A stretch of 42,400 nucleotides of DNA from an uncultured Collinsella sp. (GCA_900541145.1 UQIH01000021.1:1-42400), one strand, 5' to 3'. Counted from the first letter of the stretch, positions 9,487 to 18,477 are shown. A program made the numbers and translations. The notes: generated from the sequence alone by a model not told the origin.

Positions 9487-9649
9487 GGGGACAGTCTTTG
9501 CCGATTCGCCGGTTCGCCGGCCGTGCTGGCAAGGACTGTCCCCAACTGCCGGCAGGAAAGGAACGTCCCTAGCTGCCAGGTGGCGAGGCACTCATTTAAG
9601 TCCGTCCCCAATGAGTGGTTTCAGTCATTTAAGTCTGTCCCCAATGACT
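9487..9649. repeat. Second cluster of R1 repeats plus long hairpin
   Basis: Positions 9487-9542 form an inverted repeat (ggggacagtc...ttgcc against ggcaa...gactgtcccc) directly after the permease stop. The motif gtccccaactgccggcagg follows at 9538, with a variant gtccctagctgccaggtgg at 9565. Two R1 palindromes follow: 9589-9617 (cactcatt...aatgagtg) and 9623-9649 (agtcatt...aatgact). No coding frame is supported here. Confidence 0.82.
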
Positions 9650-9660
9650 AGGTGCCGCGC

Positions 9661-9691
9661 TTGACATTAACTCTGCTTTAACTGGTACCAT
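9661..9691 (+). promoter_or_regulatory. Candidate promoter of the DUF362 gene
   Basis: A perfect TTGACA at 9661-9666 is followed 19 bases later by TACCAT at 9686-9691, preceded by a TG dinucleotide at 9683-9684. It lies about 40 bp upstream of the ATG at 9734. The spacer is longer than ideal. Confidence 0.5.
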
Positions 9692-9733
9692 CCCTTATGT
9701 CTGTAACGCCATATAGACCGAGGGGATAGATCT

Positions 9734-10939
9734 ATGACCGCAACTGCACCCGCAGCACCCGCTAAGGTGTACTTCACCAACCTGCGCACGCATGCTCGCG
9801 AGAGCCAGCTCGACAAGCTCAAGCGCCTCATTCGCCGCGCCGGTATTGAGCAGATCGACTTTGAGAACAAGTTCGTTGCTATCAAGATTCACTTTGGCGA
9901 GCTGGGCAACCTGAGCTTTTTGCGCCCCAACTACGCCCGCGCCGTCGCGGATGTCGTGAAGGAGCTGGGCGGCAAGCCCTTCCTCACCGACTGCAACACG
10001 CTCTATGTCGGTAGCCGCAAAAACGCGCTCGAGCACATCGATACCGCCTACCAGAACGGCTTTACCCCGTATGCCACGGGCTGCCAGATCATCATCGCCG
10101 ACGGCCTTAAGGGCACCGACGAGGCGCTCGTCCCGGTCGAGGGCGGCGAGTACGTACACGAGGCCAAGATCGGTCAGGCGCTCATGGACGCCGATATCGT
10201 GATCAGCCTCACCCACTTTAAGGGCCATGAGCAGGCCGGCTTTGGCGGTGCCATGAAGAACCTGGGTATGGGAGGCGGCAGCCGTGCCGGCAAGATGGAG
10301 CAGCACGCCGCCGGCAAGCCGAACGTCGCGGCCGAGCACTGCATTGGCTGCCGTGCCTGCGAAAAGAACTGCGCGCACAACGCTATCTCGTTTGACGATA
10401 CCCGCGAGCGCGAGCTTGCCAACGGCAACACCCGCACGGTGCACGTGGCCGCCATCGACCACGATCGCTGCGTGGGCTGCGGCCGCTGCATCGGCGTGTG
10501 CAACCAGGACGCCATCAAGCCCGGCTATGAAGCCGCGGCCGACGTGCTCAACTGCAAGATCGCCGAGTACACCAAGGCTGTTGTCCAGGATCGCCCCAGC
10601 TTCCATATCTCGCTTGCCATGGATATCAGCCCCAACTGCGACTGCCATCCCGAAAACGACACGCCTATCGTCAACGACATCGGCATGTTCGCGAGCTTCG
10701 ACCCGGTCGCTATTGATCAGGCCTGCGCCGATGCCGTCATGGCATCCGAGCCGCTGCCCGACACCGAGCTCACCGATAGCGCGGCCAAGATGGAGCACAA
10801 CCACGAGCATCTGGAAGGCGAGCAGGCCAAGGACCCCTTCTGCATCACGCATCCCGACACCGACTGGCGCGCGTGCATTGCGCACGCCGAGAAGATCGGC
10901 CTGGGCACGAGCGAGTACGAGCTCATCGAGGTCAAGTAA
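9734..10939 (+). CDS. DUF362 domain protein with two [4Fe-4S] ferredoxin motifs
   Basis: This 401-residue soluble protein has a DUF362 domain wrapped around a bacterial ferredoxin module. The module carries two CxxCxxCxxxC clusters: CIGCRACEKNC starting at C203, and CVGCGRCIGVC about 45 residues later. The DUF362 part contains the typical runs KIHFGELGN, THFKGHEQAGFGGAMKNLGMG and FDPVAIDQACADAV. The C-terminal part is histidine-rich (MEHNHEHLEGEQ) and may bind metal. Its electron-transfer partners are unknown. It stands alone, with its own promoter and a strong terminator. DUF362 proteins are widespread in anaerobes; I do not assign a reaction. Confidence 0.9.
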   Translation: MTATAPAAPAKVYFTNLRTHARESQLDKLKRLIRRAGIEQIDFENKFVAIKIHFGELGNLSFLRPNYARAVADVVKELGGKPFLTDCNTLYVGSRKNALEHIDTAYQNGFTPYATGCQIIIADGLKGTDEALVPVEGGEYVHEAKIGQALMDADIVISLTHFKGHEQAGFGGAMKNLGMGGGSRAGKMEQHAAGKPNVAAEHCIGCRACEKNCAHNAISFDDTRERELANGNTRTVHVAAIDHDRCVGCGRCIGVCNQDAIKPGYEAAADVLNCKIAEYTKAVVQDRPSFHISLAMDISPNCDCHPENDTPIVNDIGMFASFDPVAIDQACADAVMASEPLPDTELTDSAAKMEHNHEHLEGEQAKDPFCITHPDTDWRACIAHAEKIGLGTSEYELIEVK

Positions 10940-10986
10940 CACCTGTCTATTGGACATATCAAGCGCTTTTGTAGCGCAACGTTAGC

Positions 10987-11025
10987 AAAAGCCGCCCATG
11001 AGCACAGTACCCACGGGCGGCTTTT
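10987..11025 (+). terminator. Intrinsic terminator after the DUF362 gene
   Basis: The stem gccgcccatg / cacgggcggc (one G-T pair) is preceded by aaaa and followed by tttt, so it could also act on the opposite strand. It lies about 50 bp after the stop at 10939. Confidence 0.8.
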
Positions 11026-11190
11026 CGGAAGTATGCGGCAAATTTCGAGACCGCCGAGCACGCGACATTTTTTGGCAACAAAACCCCTGATAAATTGTTG
11101 GTAAAACTGTGGTCTGGTCGGGCTTCCCGAGATTTTCCCCGCACTTCCGAAAATAGGGGGTCAGATAAAGCCCCAGACGTTGCTTTTTGC

Positions 11191-12156
11191 CTAAAAATAC
11201 TCGTCGAGGAAGTTGTTGACCGTGTTCCAGTAGAGCTCGGGGTCAACCTGCGCACTCTTGGCGTGGGTGGCGCCATGGATAGTGAGCTTTTGCTTGACCT
11301 TGCTGGCGCACGCGTCGTAGTTTTGGTCGAGCATGTCGTACGGCACAAAGGTGTCCTGGTCGCCGTGGATAAACAGCATGGGAACCGTCGCGTGTTTGAG
11401 TTGCTCCACGCTGCTCGCCTTATGAAAGTCGTAGCCTGCGCGCACGTTGCACACCAAGTTTGCTACATCGAGCAAGGGAAAGCTGGGCAGGCCGAACACG
11501 TCCTTGAGCTGCAGAGAAAACTCGTCCCAAACACTCGTATAACCGCAGTCCTCGATAATGCATTTCACGTTTGCGGGCAGAGATTCCCCCGCGACGTTCA
11601 TGGCGGTTGCCGCACCCATCGACTCGCCAAAGACCAGGATGCGCGCCTCGGGGTCAGCCTGAACGATTCGCTCGATCCATGCGACGACGTCGAGGCGCTC
11701 GGGCCAGCCCATGCCGATATAGTCGCCGCCGGAGCGCTCGTGGGCGCGGGCGGCGGGTGCGAGTACGTTCATGCCGCGGTCATGGAATCGTTTGACGTAT
11801 CGGGCCATACCGATGGGCTCGTTGGTATATCCATGCAGGCAGACGGCGTAGTCGTGCGTGCTCTCCGACGCAGCAAAATACCAAGCGGCAAGCTCGGTTC
11901 CGTCATCTGCGGTGAGGCTGCTGCTCTCGCGATTCTCTTTAAACCACGCTCGCGCCTCGGTTTCCTCGGCATCCGGCTGCTCACCTTCTTTTTCGTTCTT
12001 GCTATCCTGCATCATCTTCATGGTGTACGGCGCTTGGGGGTTCAGGGCAAAGTCAAACAAAAAGTTGCCGGCAAACCCCAGCAGCGCGACAACGACTACC
12101 AACGTAACAATGCCGGCTATCTTAAGCTTTCGATGGGGGTGTGCGCTTTGAGACAT
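11191..12156 (-). CDS. Membrane-anchored alpha/beta hydrolase
   Basis: The protein has 321 residues. An N-terminal signal-anchor helix lies at about 12-35, followed by a charged linker (50-80) and an alpha/beta-hydrolase fold. The catalytic triad is readable: nucleophile S179 in GESMG, D268 in HGDQDTFVP and H298 in GATHAKS; CLHGY at 106-110 fits the oxyanion strand. It resembles the YqkD/BAAT-like family of extracellular or periplasm-facing serine hydrolases (esterase or peptidase, substrate unknown). A good Shine-Dalgarno (aggag) precedes the ATG. The promoter upstream (12206-12234) carries two operator-like palindromes, so the gene is probably repressed by a dimeric regulator. Neighbouring hemolysin III is transcribed divergently. 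Confidence 0.88.
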   Translation of the reverse strand: MSQSAHPHRKLKIAGIVTLVVVVALLGFAGNFLFDFALNPQAPYTMKMMQDSKNEKEGEQPDAEETEARAWFKENRESSSLTADDGTELAAWYFAASESTHDYAVCLHGYTNEPIGMARYVKRFHDRGMNVLAPAARAHERSGGDYIGMGWPERLDVVAWIERIVQADPEARILVFGESMGAATAMNVAGESLPANVKCIIEDCGYTSVWDEFSLQLKDVFGLPSFPLLDVANLVCNVRAGYDFHKASSVEQLKHATVPMLFIHGDQDTFVPYDMLDQNYDACASKVKQKLTIHGATHAKSAQVDPELYWNTVNNFLDEYF

Positions 12157-12176
12157 GCGGTATTCTCCTATAAGAT

Positions 12177-12190
12177 GTTAATACGTCAAC
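12177..12190. promoter_or_regulatory. Operator-like palindrome, copy 1
   Basis: GTTAATACGTCAAC is a near-perfect inverted repeat about 20 bp upstream of the hydrolase ATG, downstream of its predicted start of transcription. It matches copy 2 at 12222 in 12 of 14 positions. Confidence 0.6.
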
Positions 12191-12205
12191 ATTTAATGCA
12201 AGCGC

Positions 12206-12234
12206 ATTATGGACGTTCGCCGTTGATGCGTCAA
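12206..12234 (-). promoter_or_regulatory. Promoter of the alpha/beta hydrolase gene
   Basis: On the minus strand TTGACG (complement of 12229-12234) and CATAAT (complement of 12206-12211) are separated by exactly 17 bases. Five of six positions match consensus in each box. The -35 box lies inside operator copy 2. Confidence 0.65.
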
Positions 12235-12235
12235 C
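12222..12235. promoter_or_regulatory. Operator-like palindrome, copy 2
   Basis: GTTGATGCGTCAAC is a perfect GTTGA-N4-TCAAC inverted repeat that covers the -35 box of the hydrolase promoter. Its centre is 45 bp from that of copy 1, close to four helical turns. This suits cooperative binding by a TetR-like dimer; the identity of the regulator is not known. Confidence 0.65.
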
Positions 12236-12342
12236 AAGCAAAGAATGGGTAAACAAAGGGTCACGTATGGTGCAAATTTCGCACGTACCCAGACGCTTTG
12301 ATATAGTGTTGAGAACTCTTTACGTTGGAGGATGTAACCGGC

Positions 12343-13026
12343 ATGTCCGATTCGAGCGACAGTTCCAAGCCGCGGCCCAAGACCGCGGCCGTTCCACACT
12401 ACACGGTGGGCGAGGAGATCATGAACTCCGTCACCCATGGTGTCGGCTGCCTGCTGGGTATCGCGGGCCTGGTGCTCCTGATCGTATTCGCTGCCCTGCG
12501 CGGCGGAGGCCCGGCCCACATGGCCGCGGCAATCGTCTATGGCGTCAGCATTATCCTCGAATATCTAGCCTCCACGCTCTACCACGCGATTCAGCCCGCG
12601 CGCGCCAAGCGCGTGTTTCGCATCATCGACCACAGCTGCATCTACCTGCTCATAGCCGGCAGCTATACGCCGTTTTGCCTCATCACGCTCGCAAACGACG
12701 GCGGCGCTGTGCTGTTCTTTGCCGTATGGGCCATCGCCATCATCGGCATCGCCCTCGAGTGCTTTATGCGCGAGCGCCAGCCGCACTGGGTAAGCGGCCT
12801 GGTCTACCTGCTGATGGGCTGGCTCGTTGTCTTTAAGCTGCCCGAACTTGTGGCGCTGCTCAACCCCGTGGCACTTGCCCTGCTCGCCGTCGGCGGCGTG
12901 TGCTACACCGCGGGCGTGCCGTTCTATATCGCCAAAAACGTGCGCTATCTTCACAGCGTGTTTCACCTGTGGGTACTCGCCGGCAGCATCTTCCAGTTCA
13001 TGGCGGTGATCCTCTTCGTAATCTAG
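12343..13026 (+). CDS. trhA: Hemolysin III family (PAQR-like) membrane protein
   Basis: This 227-residue protein has seven hydrophobic segments and the family hallmarks in order: HGVG near 33, STLYHAI near 78, IIDHSCIYLLIAGSYTPF near 95, and a final HSVFHLWVLAG near 207. The conserved serine and histidines form the presumed metal site of the PAQR/HlyIII fold. Bacterial members (TrhA/YqfA) act in membrane-lipid or energy homeostasis; the old name hemolysin is misleading. The ATG at 12343 has ggagg eleven bases upstream. A TATAGT box at 12302-12307 may be its -10 element. It is divergent from the hydrolase and may share its operators. Confidence 0.9.
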   Translation: MSDSSDSSKPRPKTAAVPHYTVGEEIMNSVTHGVGCLLGIAGLVLLIVFAALRGGGPAHMAAAIVYGVSIILEYLASTLYHAIQPARAKRVFRIIDHSCIYLLIAGSYTPFCLITLANDGGAVLFFAVWAIAIIGIALECFMRERQPHWVSGLVYLLMGWLVVFKLPELVALLNPVALALLAVGGVCYTAGVPFYIAKNVRYLHSVFHLWVLAGSIFQFMAVILFVI

Positions 13027-13140
13027 CGATCGCGTCTGTGCCCGCGGACCTATCCAGGCGGCCGCCGGGCGCAACTGCCCTATCCGTCACCTACGCTTAC
13101 TACCTAACGTCCCGAATCTTGGAGGTTCGAGAAACTCCCG

Positions 13141-14514
<1,374 letters not shown>

Positions 14515-14538
14515 GGCAAGGAAGAGTAGGGGAGAGTT

Positions 14539-15384
14539 ATGGCAGGCCTGTTCAACATCCTTAAGGTCACCGTCAGCGAGGACAAGATCTGCGCGCATGT
14601 GCTGGTGAACCCCGGCATGCCGCTCATGACCTCGGAGGATATCGAGGCCACGGCGCGCGTGTATTACCTGGTGCCGGCGATTGCCAAGCACCTGTGTCTG
14701 GGCGATTCCGGTCGCGAGTTCCAGGACTGCATGGGCCAGACCGAGCTTTGCCATCTGCTTGAGCACGTGACGGTCGAGCTCATGAACGAGACCGGCCTTG
14801 CGGGCAGCATTTCGTGCGGCCGCACCCGCGTGAGCGAGCACGACGAGCGCGTCTTTGAGATTGAGCTTTCGTGCCCCGATGATGCGCTGGCCATCGGTGC
14901 GCTGTCTTCGGCCACCTTTATGATGGACTGGGCCTACCTGCACGCCGACCAGCCAGCTCCCGACGTGGAGGGCACGGTCGCGGGCCTGCGCAACCTGGTG
15001 CTGGGCATGCGCGCCGAGGCCGAGGGCAAAGATCCGCACGAGGCCGTCGCCGCCGCGAATGGCGAGGATGCGGCAGAGGATGCTGTTGAGGACGACGCCG
15101 CTGCTGGCAGCGAAGCCGCCGCCGAGCCCGTTTCCGATACGGCCGCCGAGCCGGAGTCCGAGCCTGCCGAGCCCCAGGGCGTTCCCAACTTTGACGACGA
15201 GCCGCGGGCGGCTATTGATACCGAAGGCGCGACCGTCGAGAGCCACGAGGTCCCCGCTGCCGTCTTTGGCGGTGCGGCAACGGTTCCGGCGGGAGCTGCG
15301 CACGAGGGCAGCCTGCCGCTCGTGGACGGCGCCGGCGAGGACCCGGGTGCCACGGTGACCATGCCGGCTATGCCTCAGGAGTAG
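14539..15384 (+). CDS. Stand-alone protein resembling the cyanophycin-synthetase N-terminal domain
   Basis: This 281-residue protein is not linked to any ATP-grasp or Mur-ligase domain. Residues 55-155 resemble the N-domain of CphA-type cyanophycin synthetases: a GREF...C stretch, the characteristic helix HLLEHVTVEL at 72-81 (CphA has HVVEHVALEL), a GxTR-like SCGRTR at 92-97, then FEIEL at 106-110. Residues 160-281 are a low-complexity Ala/Glu/Asp tail that is probably disordered and strongly acidic. In CphA this domain docks the growing polymer. A role here in binding a peptide or basic polymer is inference only. It starts 24 bases after the CNNM gene and may be cotranscribed. The homology call rests on motif recognition by eye. 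Confidence 0.75.
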   Translation: MAGLFNILKVTVSEDKICAHVLVNPGMPLMTSEDIEATARVYYLVPAIAKHLCLGDSGREFQDCMGQTELCHLLEHVTVELMNETGLAGSISCGRTRVSEHDERVFEIELSCPDDALAIGALSSATFMMDWAYLHADQPAPDVEGTVAGLRNLVLGMRAEAEGKDPHEAVAAANGEDAAEDAVEDDAAAGSEAAAEPVSDTAAEPESEPAEPQGVPNFDDEPRAAIDTEGATVESHEVPAAVFGGAATVPAGAAHEGSLPLVDGAGEDPGATVTMPAMPQE

Positions 15385-15440
15385 GCCTACGCGTTTATCA
15401 CCATCACGTACCTGCGCCTTTGCCGTACGCAGATGAGCGG

Positions 15441-15469
15441 AGCGGCAAGTGATGCGCTGCGGGTATAAT
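15441..15469 (+). promoter_or_regulatory. Candidate promoter of the ytxH-like gene
   Basis: A perfect TATAAT stands at 15464-15469, with a weak -35 (agcggc) 17 bases upstream. It is about 50 bp before the ATG at 15521 and indicates a transcription unit separate from the upstream gene. Confidence 0.55.
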
Positions 15470-15520
15470 GGACAGTATTCAAACGGTGGGCACCGACGTG
15501 CCCGCAGGAGAGGAATGATC

Positions 15521-15910
15521 ATGGGTAAGACTTTCAGCTTTGTCTCCGGCGCACTTTTTGGTGCCGCTGCCGGCGCTATTGTCGGCGTTGCTCTGGCCCC
15601 GCGCTCGGGCGCCGAGACCCGCGCCATGGCTGCCGATATCGCCAACGACGCCTGGGACAATATGCGCGACACCTACGAGCACAGCGCCGAGGAGGCCCGT
15701 GCTGCGGTGAATGACTTTGGCCCGATGGTCGACGCCAAGACCGATGACCTGCGCGCCAAGGTCGATCTGGCCCGCGAGCGCATGGACCAGCTGCGCGAGC
15801 AGCTCAACGATGCCATCTCGGGTGGCAACGTGACGCCCGCCGCCGATGTCGTGGTCGAGAACGCCGTCGAGGCTGATACCGAGGCTGCGGAGCCCTCGAC
15901 CGAGGCATAA
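15521..15910 (+). CDS. YtxH domain-containing small membrane protein
   Basis: This 129-residue protein has a Gly/Ala-rich hydrophobic N-terminal helix (about 6-28, SGALFGAAAGAIVGVALAP) followed by RSGAETR and a long amphipathic, probably coiled-coil region (35-105). The tail is acidic. This is the YtxH/GvpP-like layout of small stress- or envelope-associated proteins whose biochemical role is not established. I use the ATG at 15521 because aggag lies about ten bases upstream; an ATG at 15515 is too close to it. Its stop codon overlaps the next ATG by one base (TAATG), so both proteins are likely made together. Confidence 0.85.
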   Translation: MGKTFSFVSGALFGAAAGAIVGVALAPRSGAETRAMAADIANDAWDNMRDTYEHSAEEARAAVNDFGPMVDAKTDDLRAKVDLARERMDQLREQLNDAISGGNVTPAADVVVENAVEADTEAAEPSTEA

Positions 15911-16665
15911 TGCGCGCCGGGGATTTTGTCGGCGCCAAGATCTATCGCAAGCCTACCGAGGACAAGCGCATCAAAAAGGACGGCACGCCGCGCAGCCCTA
16001 AAAAGCTCGGAAAGATTCACTTTCCGGTCTTTACCCCGGGCGGTACGCGCGTGGTCGGCTTTATGGTCCGCCAGTCTGATATCGCGGGCATGATCGAGCG
16101 CCCCGACCGATTCGTAGCGCTCGACGCCATTGGTGTCTACGAGGGCGCCATTGCGGTCGATGACGTCAAGGACACGTACGATGCCGCCGCTGCCAAGCGC
16201 CTCGACATCAACCTGGACGATTGCATCATCTGGGTCGGTATGGACGTGCGCACGGAATCGGGCGACATCGTGGGCTATTGCTCGGACGTTGAGTTCAAGC
16301 CACGCTCGGGCATAGTGCAGGCATTCTATGTGACCGCCGGTGCTGCTTCGAGTGTTTTGGTTGGTGACACGCAGGTGCCGCCGACGATGCTGCGCGGCTA
16401 TGCGGACGGCGCGATGATTGTTTCGGACGAGGTCAAGTCGCTCGGGTATTCGGGCGGTGCGGCTGCCAAGGCCGCCGAGGCCAGCGTCGTGGTGGGCGAC
16501 AAGGTCAAAAAGGGCGCCAAGGTGCTCGACGACAAGGGATCGGTTGCCGTGGACAAGGGCAGTCGCGCACTGGGCAAGCAGCTCGGCAAGACGCGCGGCA
16601 TGTTCAAGGCGTTTAAGGACGAATACCAAAAGGCGAGCGGAGGCTCGTCAAAAGCTACAAAATAG
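15910..16665 (+). CDS. PRC-barrel domain protein
   Basis: This 251-residue soluble protein probably holds two PRC-barrel-like beta units. One lies at about 30-90 (GKIHFPVFTPGGTRVVGFMV...FVALDAIGVYEGAIAVDD) and the other at about 105-175 (WVGMDVRTESGDIVGYCSDVEF). The C-terminal 80 residues are Lys/Ala/Gly-rich and basic (DKVKKGAKVLDDKGSVAVDK). It is translationally coupled to the YtxH protein (TAATG overlap). PRC barrels mediate small-ligand, RNA or protein binding. The MgtE-like protein at 18478 also begins with a PRC-like barrel. Confidence 0.82.
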   Translation: MRAGDFVGAKIYRKPTEDKRIKKDGTPRSPKKLGKIHFPVFTPGGTRVVGFMVRQSDIAGMIERPDRFVALDAIGVYEGAIAVDDVKDTYDAAAAKRLDINLDDCIIWVGMDVRTESGDIVGYCSDVEFKPRSGIVQAFYVTAGAASSVLVGDTQVPPTMLRGYADGAMIVSDEVKSLGYSGGAAAKAAEASVVVGDKVKKGAKVLDDKGSVAVDKGSRALGKQLGKTRGMFKAFKDEYQKASGGSSKATK

Positions 16666-16686
16666 CGACGTACCAAATGATGGGAG

Positions 16687-16716
16687 GCAAGCCGGAGACC
16701 TGTTGCTCCGGCTTGC
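16687..16716 (+). terminator. Hairpin between the PRC gene and the pseudo-deacetylase
   Basis: This is an 11-bp perfect stem (gcaagccggag / ctccggcttgc) followed by tgtgttta. The U-run is weak, so it is either a modest terminator or an mRNA processing barrier. Confidence 0.55.
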
Positions 16717-16737
16717 TGTGTTTATGGGGGAGGGCAC

Positions 16738-18144
16738 ATGCGCCAAAACGGATCCAACTTAAACGGGCGTTCGGGTGCGCGTCCGACGGCGCGCCGCGAC
16801 CTGGGGCAGCTGCCCAGCGGTCAGCGCAAGCGTCACCGTAAGCCCGGCGCGATGTATCTCAACCATAGCCGCGGCTTTAGCGACCGCAGCGCTCGCATCG
16901 GCAACAGCCGCACACCCCGTCGTTCGTCTCGCCTGCCCTATGCGCTCATTGCCGTGGGCTGTGCGCTCGTGCTGTTTATCGCTGCCGTCGTGGGCTACGT
17001 CAACCGCAGTGTGGACGTGGAACTTAACGGCCAGAAGACCGCGGTGCGCGTGGGCTCTACGCTGCAGAATCTCATCGACGACCAGGAGTTGACTGACACC
17101 TACGACGCAGGCGACCTGCTGGCCGTCGATGACAGTGTGCTCAAGCGCCATGGGGGCGAAAAGCTGTCGGTGAAGGTCGACGGCAAGCGCGTGAAGCAGG
17201 GCAAATGGGATAGCCGCGAGCTTGAGGGCGGCGAGAAGGTGACGGTCAAGGATGGCCGTAACACTTACGAGAAGCACGAGGTTCAGGCTACGGTTATCGA
17301 GCCCAAGCTCAAGGTCGAGGGCACGGGCGCTATCGAGTATGTGCAGACATGGGGTGTCCAGGGCCGATCCGAGGTGTGGGTTGGTGAGCAGTCAGGCAAG
17401 ACGCAAGACCGCGGCGAGGTTGTGCCCGCCACCGATTGCGTTGTTACGTGCGCCAGCGTGGCGCCCAAGGGCAACAAAAAGTACGTGGCACTGACGTTTG
17501 ACGAGGGTCCGAGCGGCGCCACCAAACAGATCTTGCAGGTGCTCAAGGAAAAGGGCGTCACCGCGACGTTCTTCCTTTCGGGCGATGCGGCCGAGGCCTC
17601 GCCTGCCACGGCCAAGGCGATTGTCGACGCCGGGTGCGAGATCGGATCCAACAGCTACAGCGACGATTCGCTCAAGGGTCAGGACCGTGAGGCGGTACGC
17701 GAACAGATCACGAAAGGCACCGATGCGATTAAGTCGGCGACCGGCGTGAAGACGATGCTGCTGCGTGCTCCCTACGCTGCCTTTGACGAACAAAACTGGA
17801 TTGATGCGATGGACCTGGTCTCCGCCGTGGTCTCGTGGAATATTGACTCGGGCGACTGGCTGCTCAACGGTGCCGACGAGCAGGTCTCGACGGTGCTCGA
17901 TTCGGTGACGCCGGGCAATATCGTGCTGCTCACCGATAGAGACGAATGCGCCGAGCAGACACTCGAGGCGCTGCCGCAGATTATCGACGGCCTCATTGCC
18001 GACGGCTACAAGATCGTGACGCTCAGCGACCTGGTCAAGACGGACACGTCGTTGAGCAAAAAGCTCACCTCGCTGACGAAGGCCACCATGCCCAAGGACG
18101 CCGTGTTCCCCCAGCTTGCCGAGGACGACGACACCACAGAGTAG
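16738..18144 (+). CDS. Membrane-anchored polysaccharide-deacetylase homologue, catalytically degenerate
   Basis: The protein has 468 residues: an Arg-rich cytoplasmic N-terminus (1-65), one TM helix (about 68-89), a beta-rich region at about 92-180 resembling DUF348 (VELNGQKTAVRVGSTLQNLI), then a NodB fold from about 248 to 440. Active NodB enzymes use TFDDGP, HTxxH, RxPY and LLHD motifs. Here the equivalents are TFDEGP (253-258), NSYSD (N305 and D309 in place of both histidines), RAPY (343-346) and LLTD (T399 in place of the histidine). All three metal or catalytic histidines are gone while the frame, length and fold residues are kept. It is therefore probably a binding or structural protein, not a deacetylase. 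The start ATG at 16738 follows gggggaggg. Confidence 0.88.
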   Translation: MRQNGSNLNGRSGARPTARRDLGQLPSGQRKRHRKPGAMYLNHSRGFSDRSARIGNSRTPRRSSRLPYALIAVGCALVLFIAAVVGYVNRSVDVELNGQKTAVRVGSTLQNLIDDQELTDTYDAGDLLAVDDSVLKRHGGEKLSVKVDGKRVKQGKWDSRELEGGEKVTVKDGRNTYEKHEVQATVIEPKLKVEGTGAIEYVQTWGVQGRSEVWVGEQSGKTQDRGEVVPATDCVVTCASVAPKGNKKYVALTFDEGPSGATKQILQVLKEKGVTATFFLSGDAAEASPATAKAIVDAGCEIGSNSYSDDSLKGQDREAVREQITKGTDAIKSATGVKTMLLRAPYAAFDEQNWIDAMDLVSAVVSWNIDSGDWLLNGADEQVSTVLDSVTPGNIVLLTDRDECAEQTLEALPQIIDGLIADGYKIVTLSDLVKTDTSLSKKLTSLTKATMPKDAVFPQLAEDDDTTE

Positions 18145-18153
18145 TTATTGGGT

Positions 18154-18180
18154 AGTCATTTAAGAACGTCCCCAATGACT
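18154..18180. repeat. Single R1 palindromic repeat
   Basis: agtcatt (18154-18160) and aatgact (18174-18180) enclose taagaacgtcccc, the same interior as the inverted unit at 5971-5997. It lies ten bases after the pseudo-deacetylase stop. Confidence 0.8.
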
Positions 18181-18236
18181 ATGTCACGGATACGTCAGCG
18201 TTTGGTATGCCTGCAATGTGCAGCGCATAAATTCGG

Positions 18237-18264
18237 TGCCGCAGCGCGATGCTGATGCTATAGT
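18237..18264 (+). promoter_or_regulatory. Candidate extended -10 promoter of the MgtE/Nramp operon
   Basis: TGCTATAGT (18256-18264) is an extended -10 element with TATAGT at 18259-18264. The -35 region (TGCCGC at 18237, 16-bp spacer) is weak, as is common with extended -10 promoters. Transcription would start near 18270, giving an untranslated leader of about 205 bases. Confidence 0.55.
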
Positions 18265-18269
18265 TACTG

Positions 18270-18477
18270 CGGTTAATGAGGGTCAAGAGAAAGGTTACAG
18301 GTGAAATCCAAACCTCGACCATACAGTCGATGACCCCATGCAGGTGCTTTCTGCGCATGCACGGGGTGTAAGTGCCGAGCGGCGTGCCGCCCGTGCATGC
18401 GTATACATATCTAAAAGTCCACGGATTGCGTGCCGGCATGGTCGCGCGGTCCGCAGGAATAATGATGGGGAGCACCA
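18270..18477 (+). promoter_or_regulatory. Structured leader of the MgtE/Nramp operon (riboswitch-like)
   Basis: Three helices can form a junction near the 5' end: GGGTCA 18280-18285 with TGACCC 18331-18336; GGTT 18293-18296 with AACC 18311-18314; TCGAC 18315-18319 with GTCGA 18326-18330. Next, ACCCCATGCA (18333-18342) can pair with TGCACGGGGT (18358-18367). Alternatively GCATGCACGGG (18355-18365) pairs perfectly with CCCGTGCATGC (18390-18400). The first alternative shares bases with both the junction and the second hairpin, so the structures exclude each other. No U-run follows the second stem, so control may act on translation or transcript stability. I cannot match it to the M-box (ykoK) consensus. 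Confidence 0.55.

Noticed and set aside
18270..18477. Assignment of the MgtE leader to the M-box class
   Set aside because: The conserved GUUAGGUGAGGCUCC block and the later conserved loops of M-box RNAs are not found; kept as an unassigned structured leader.
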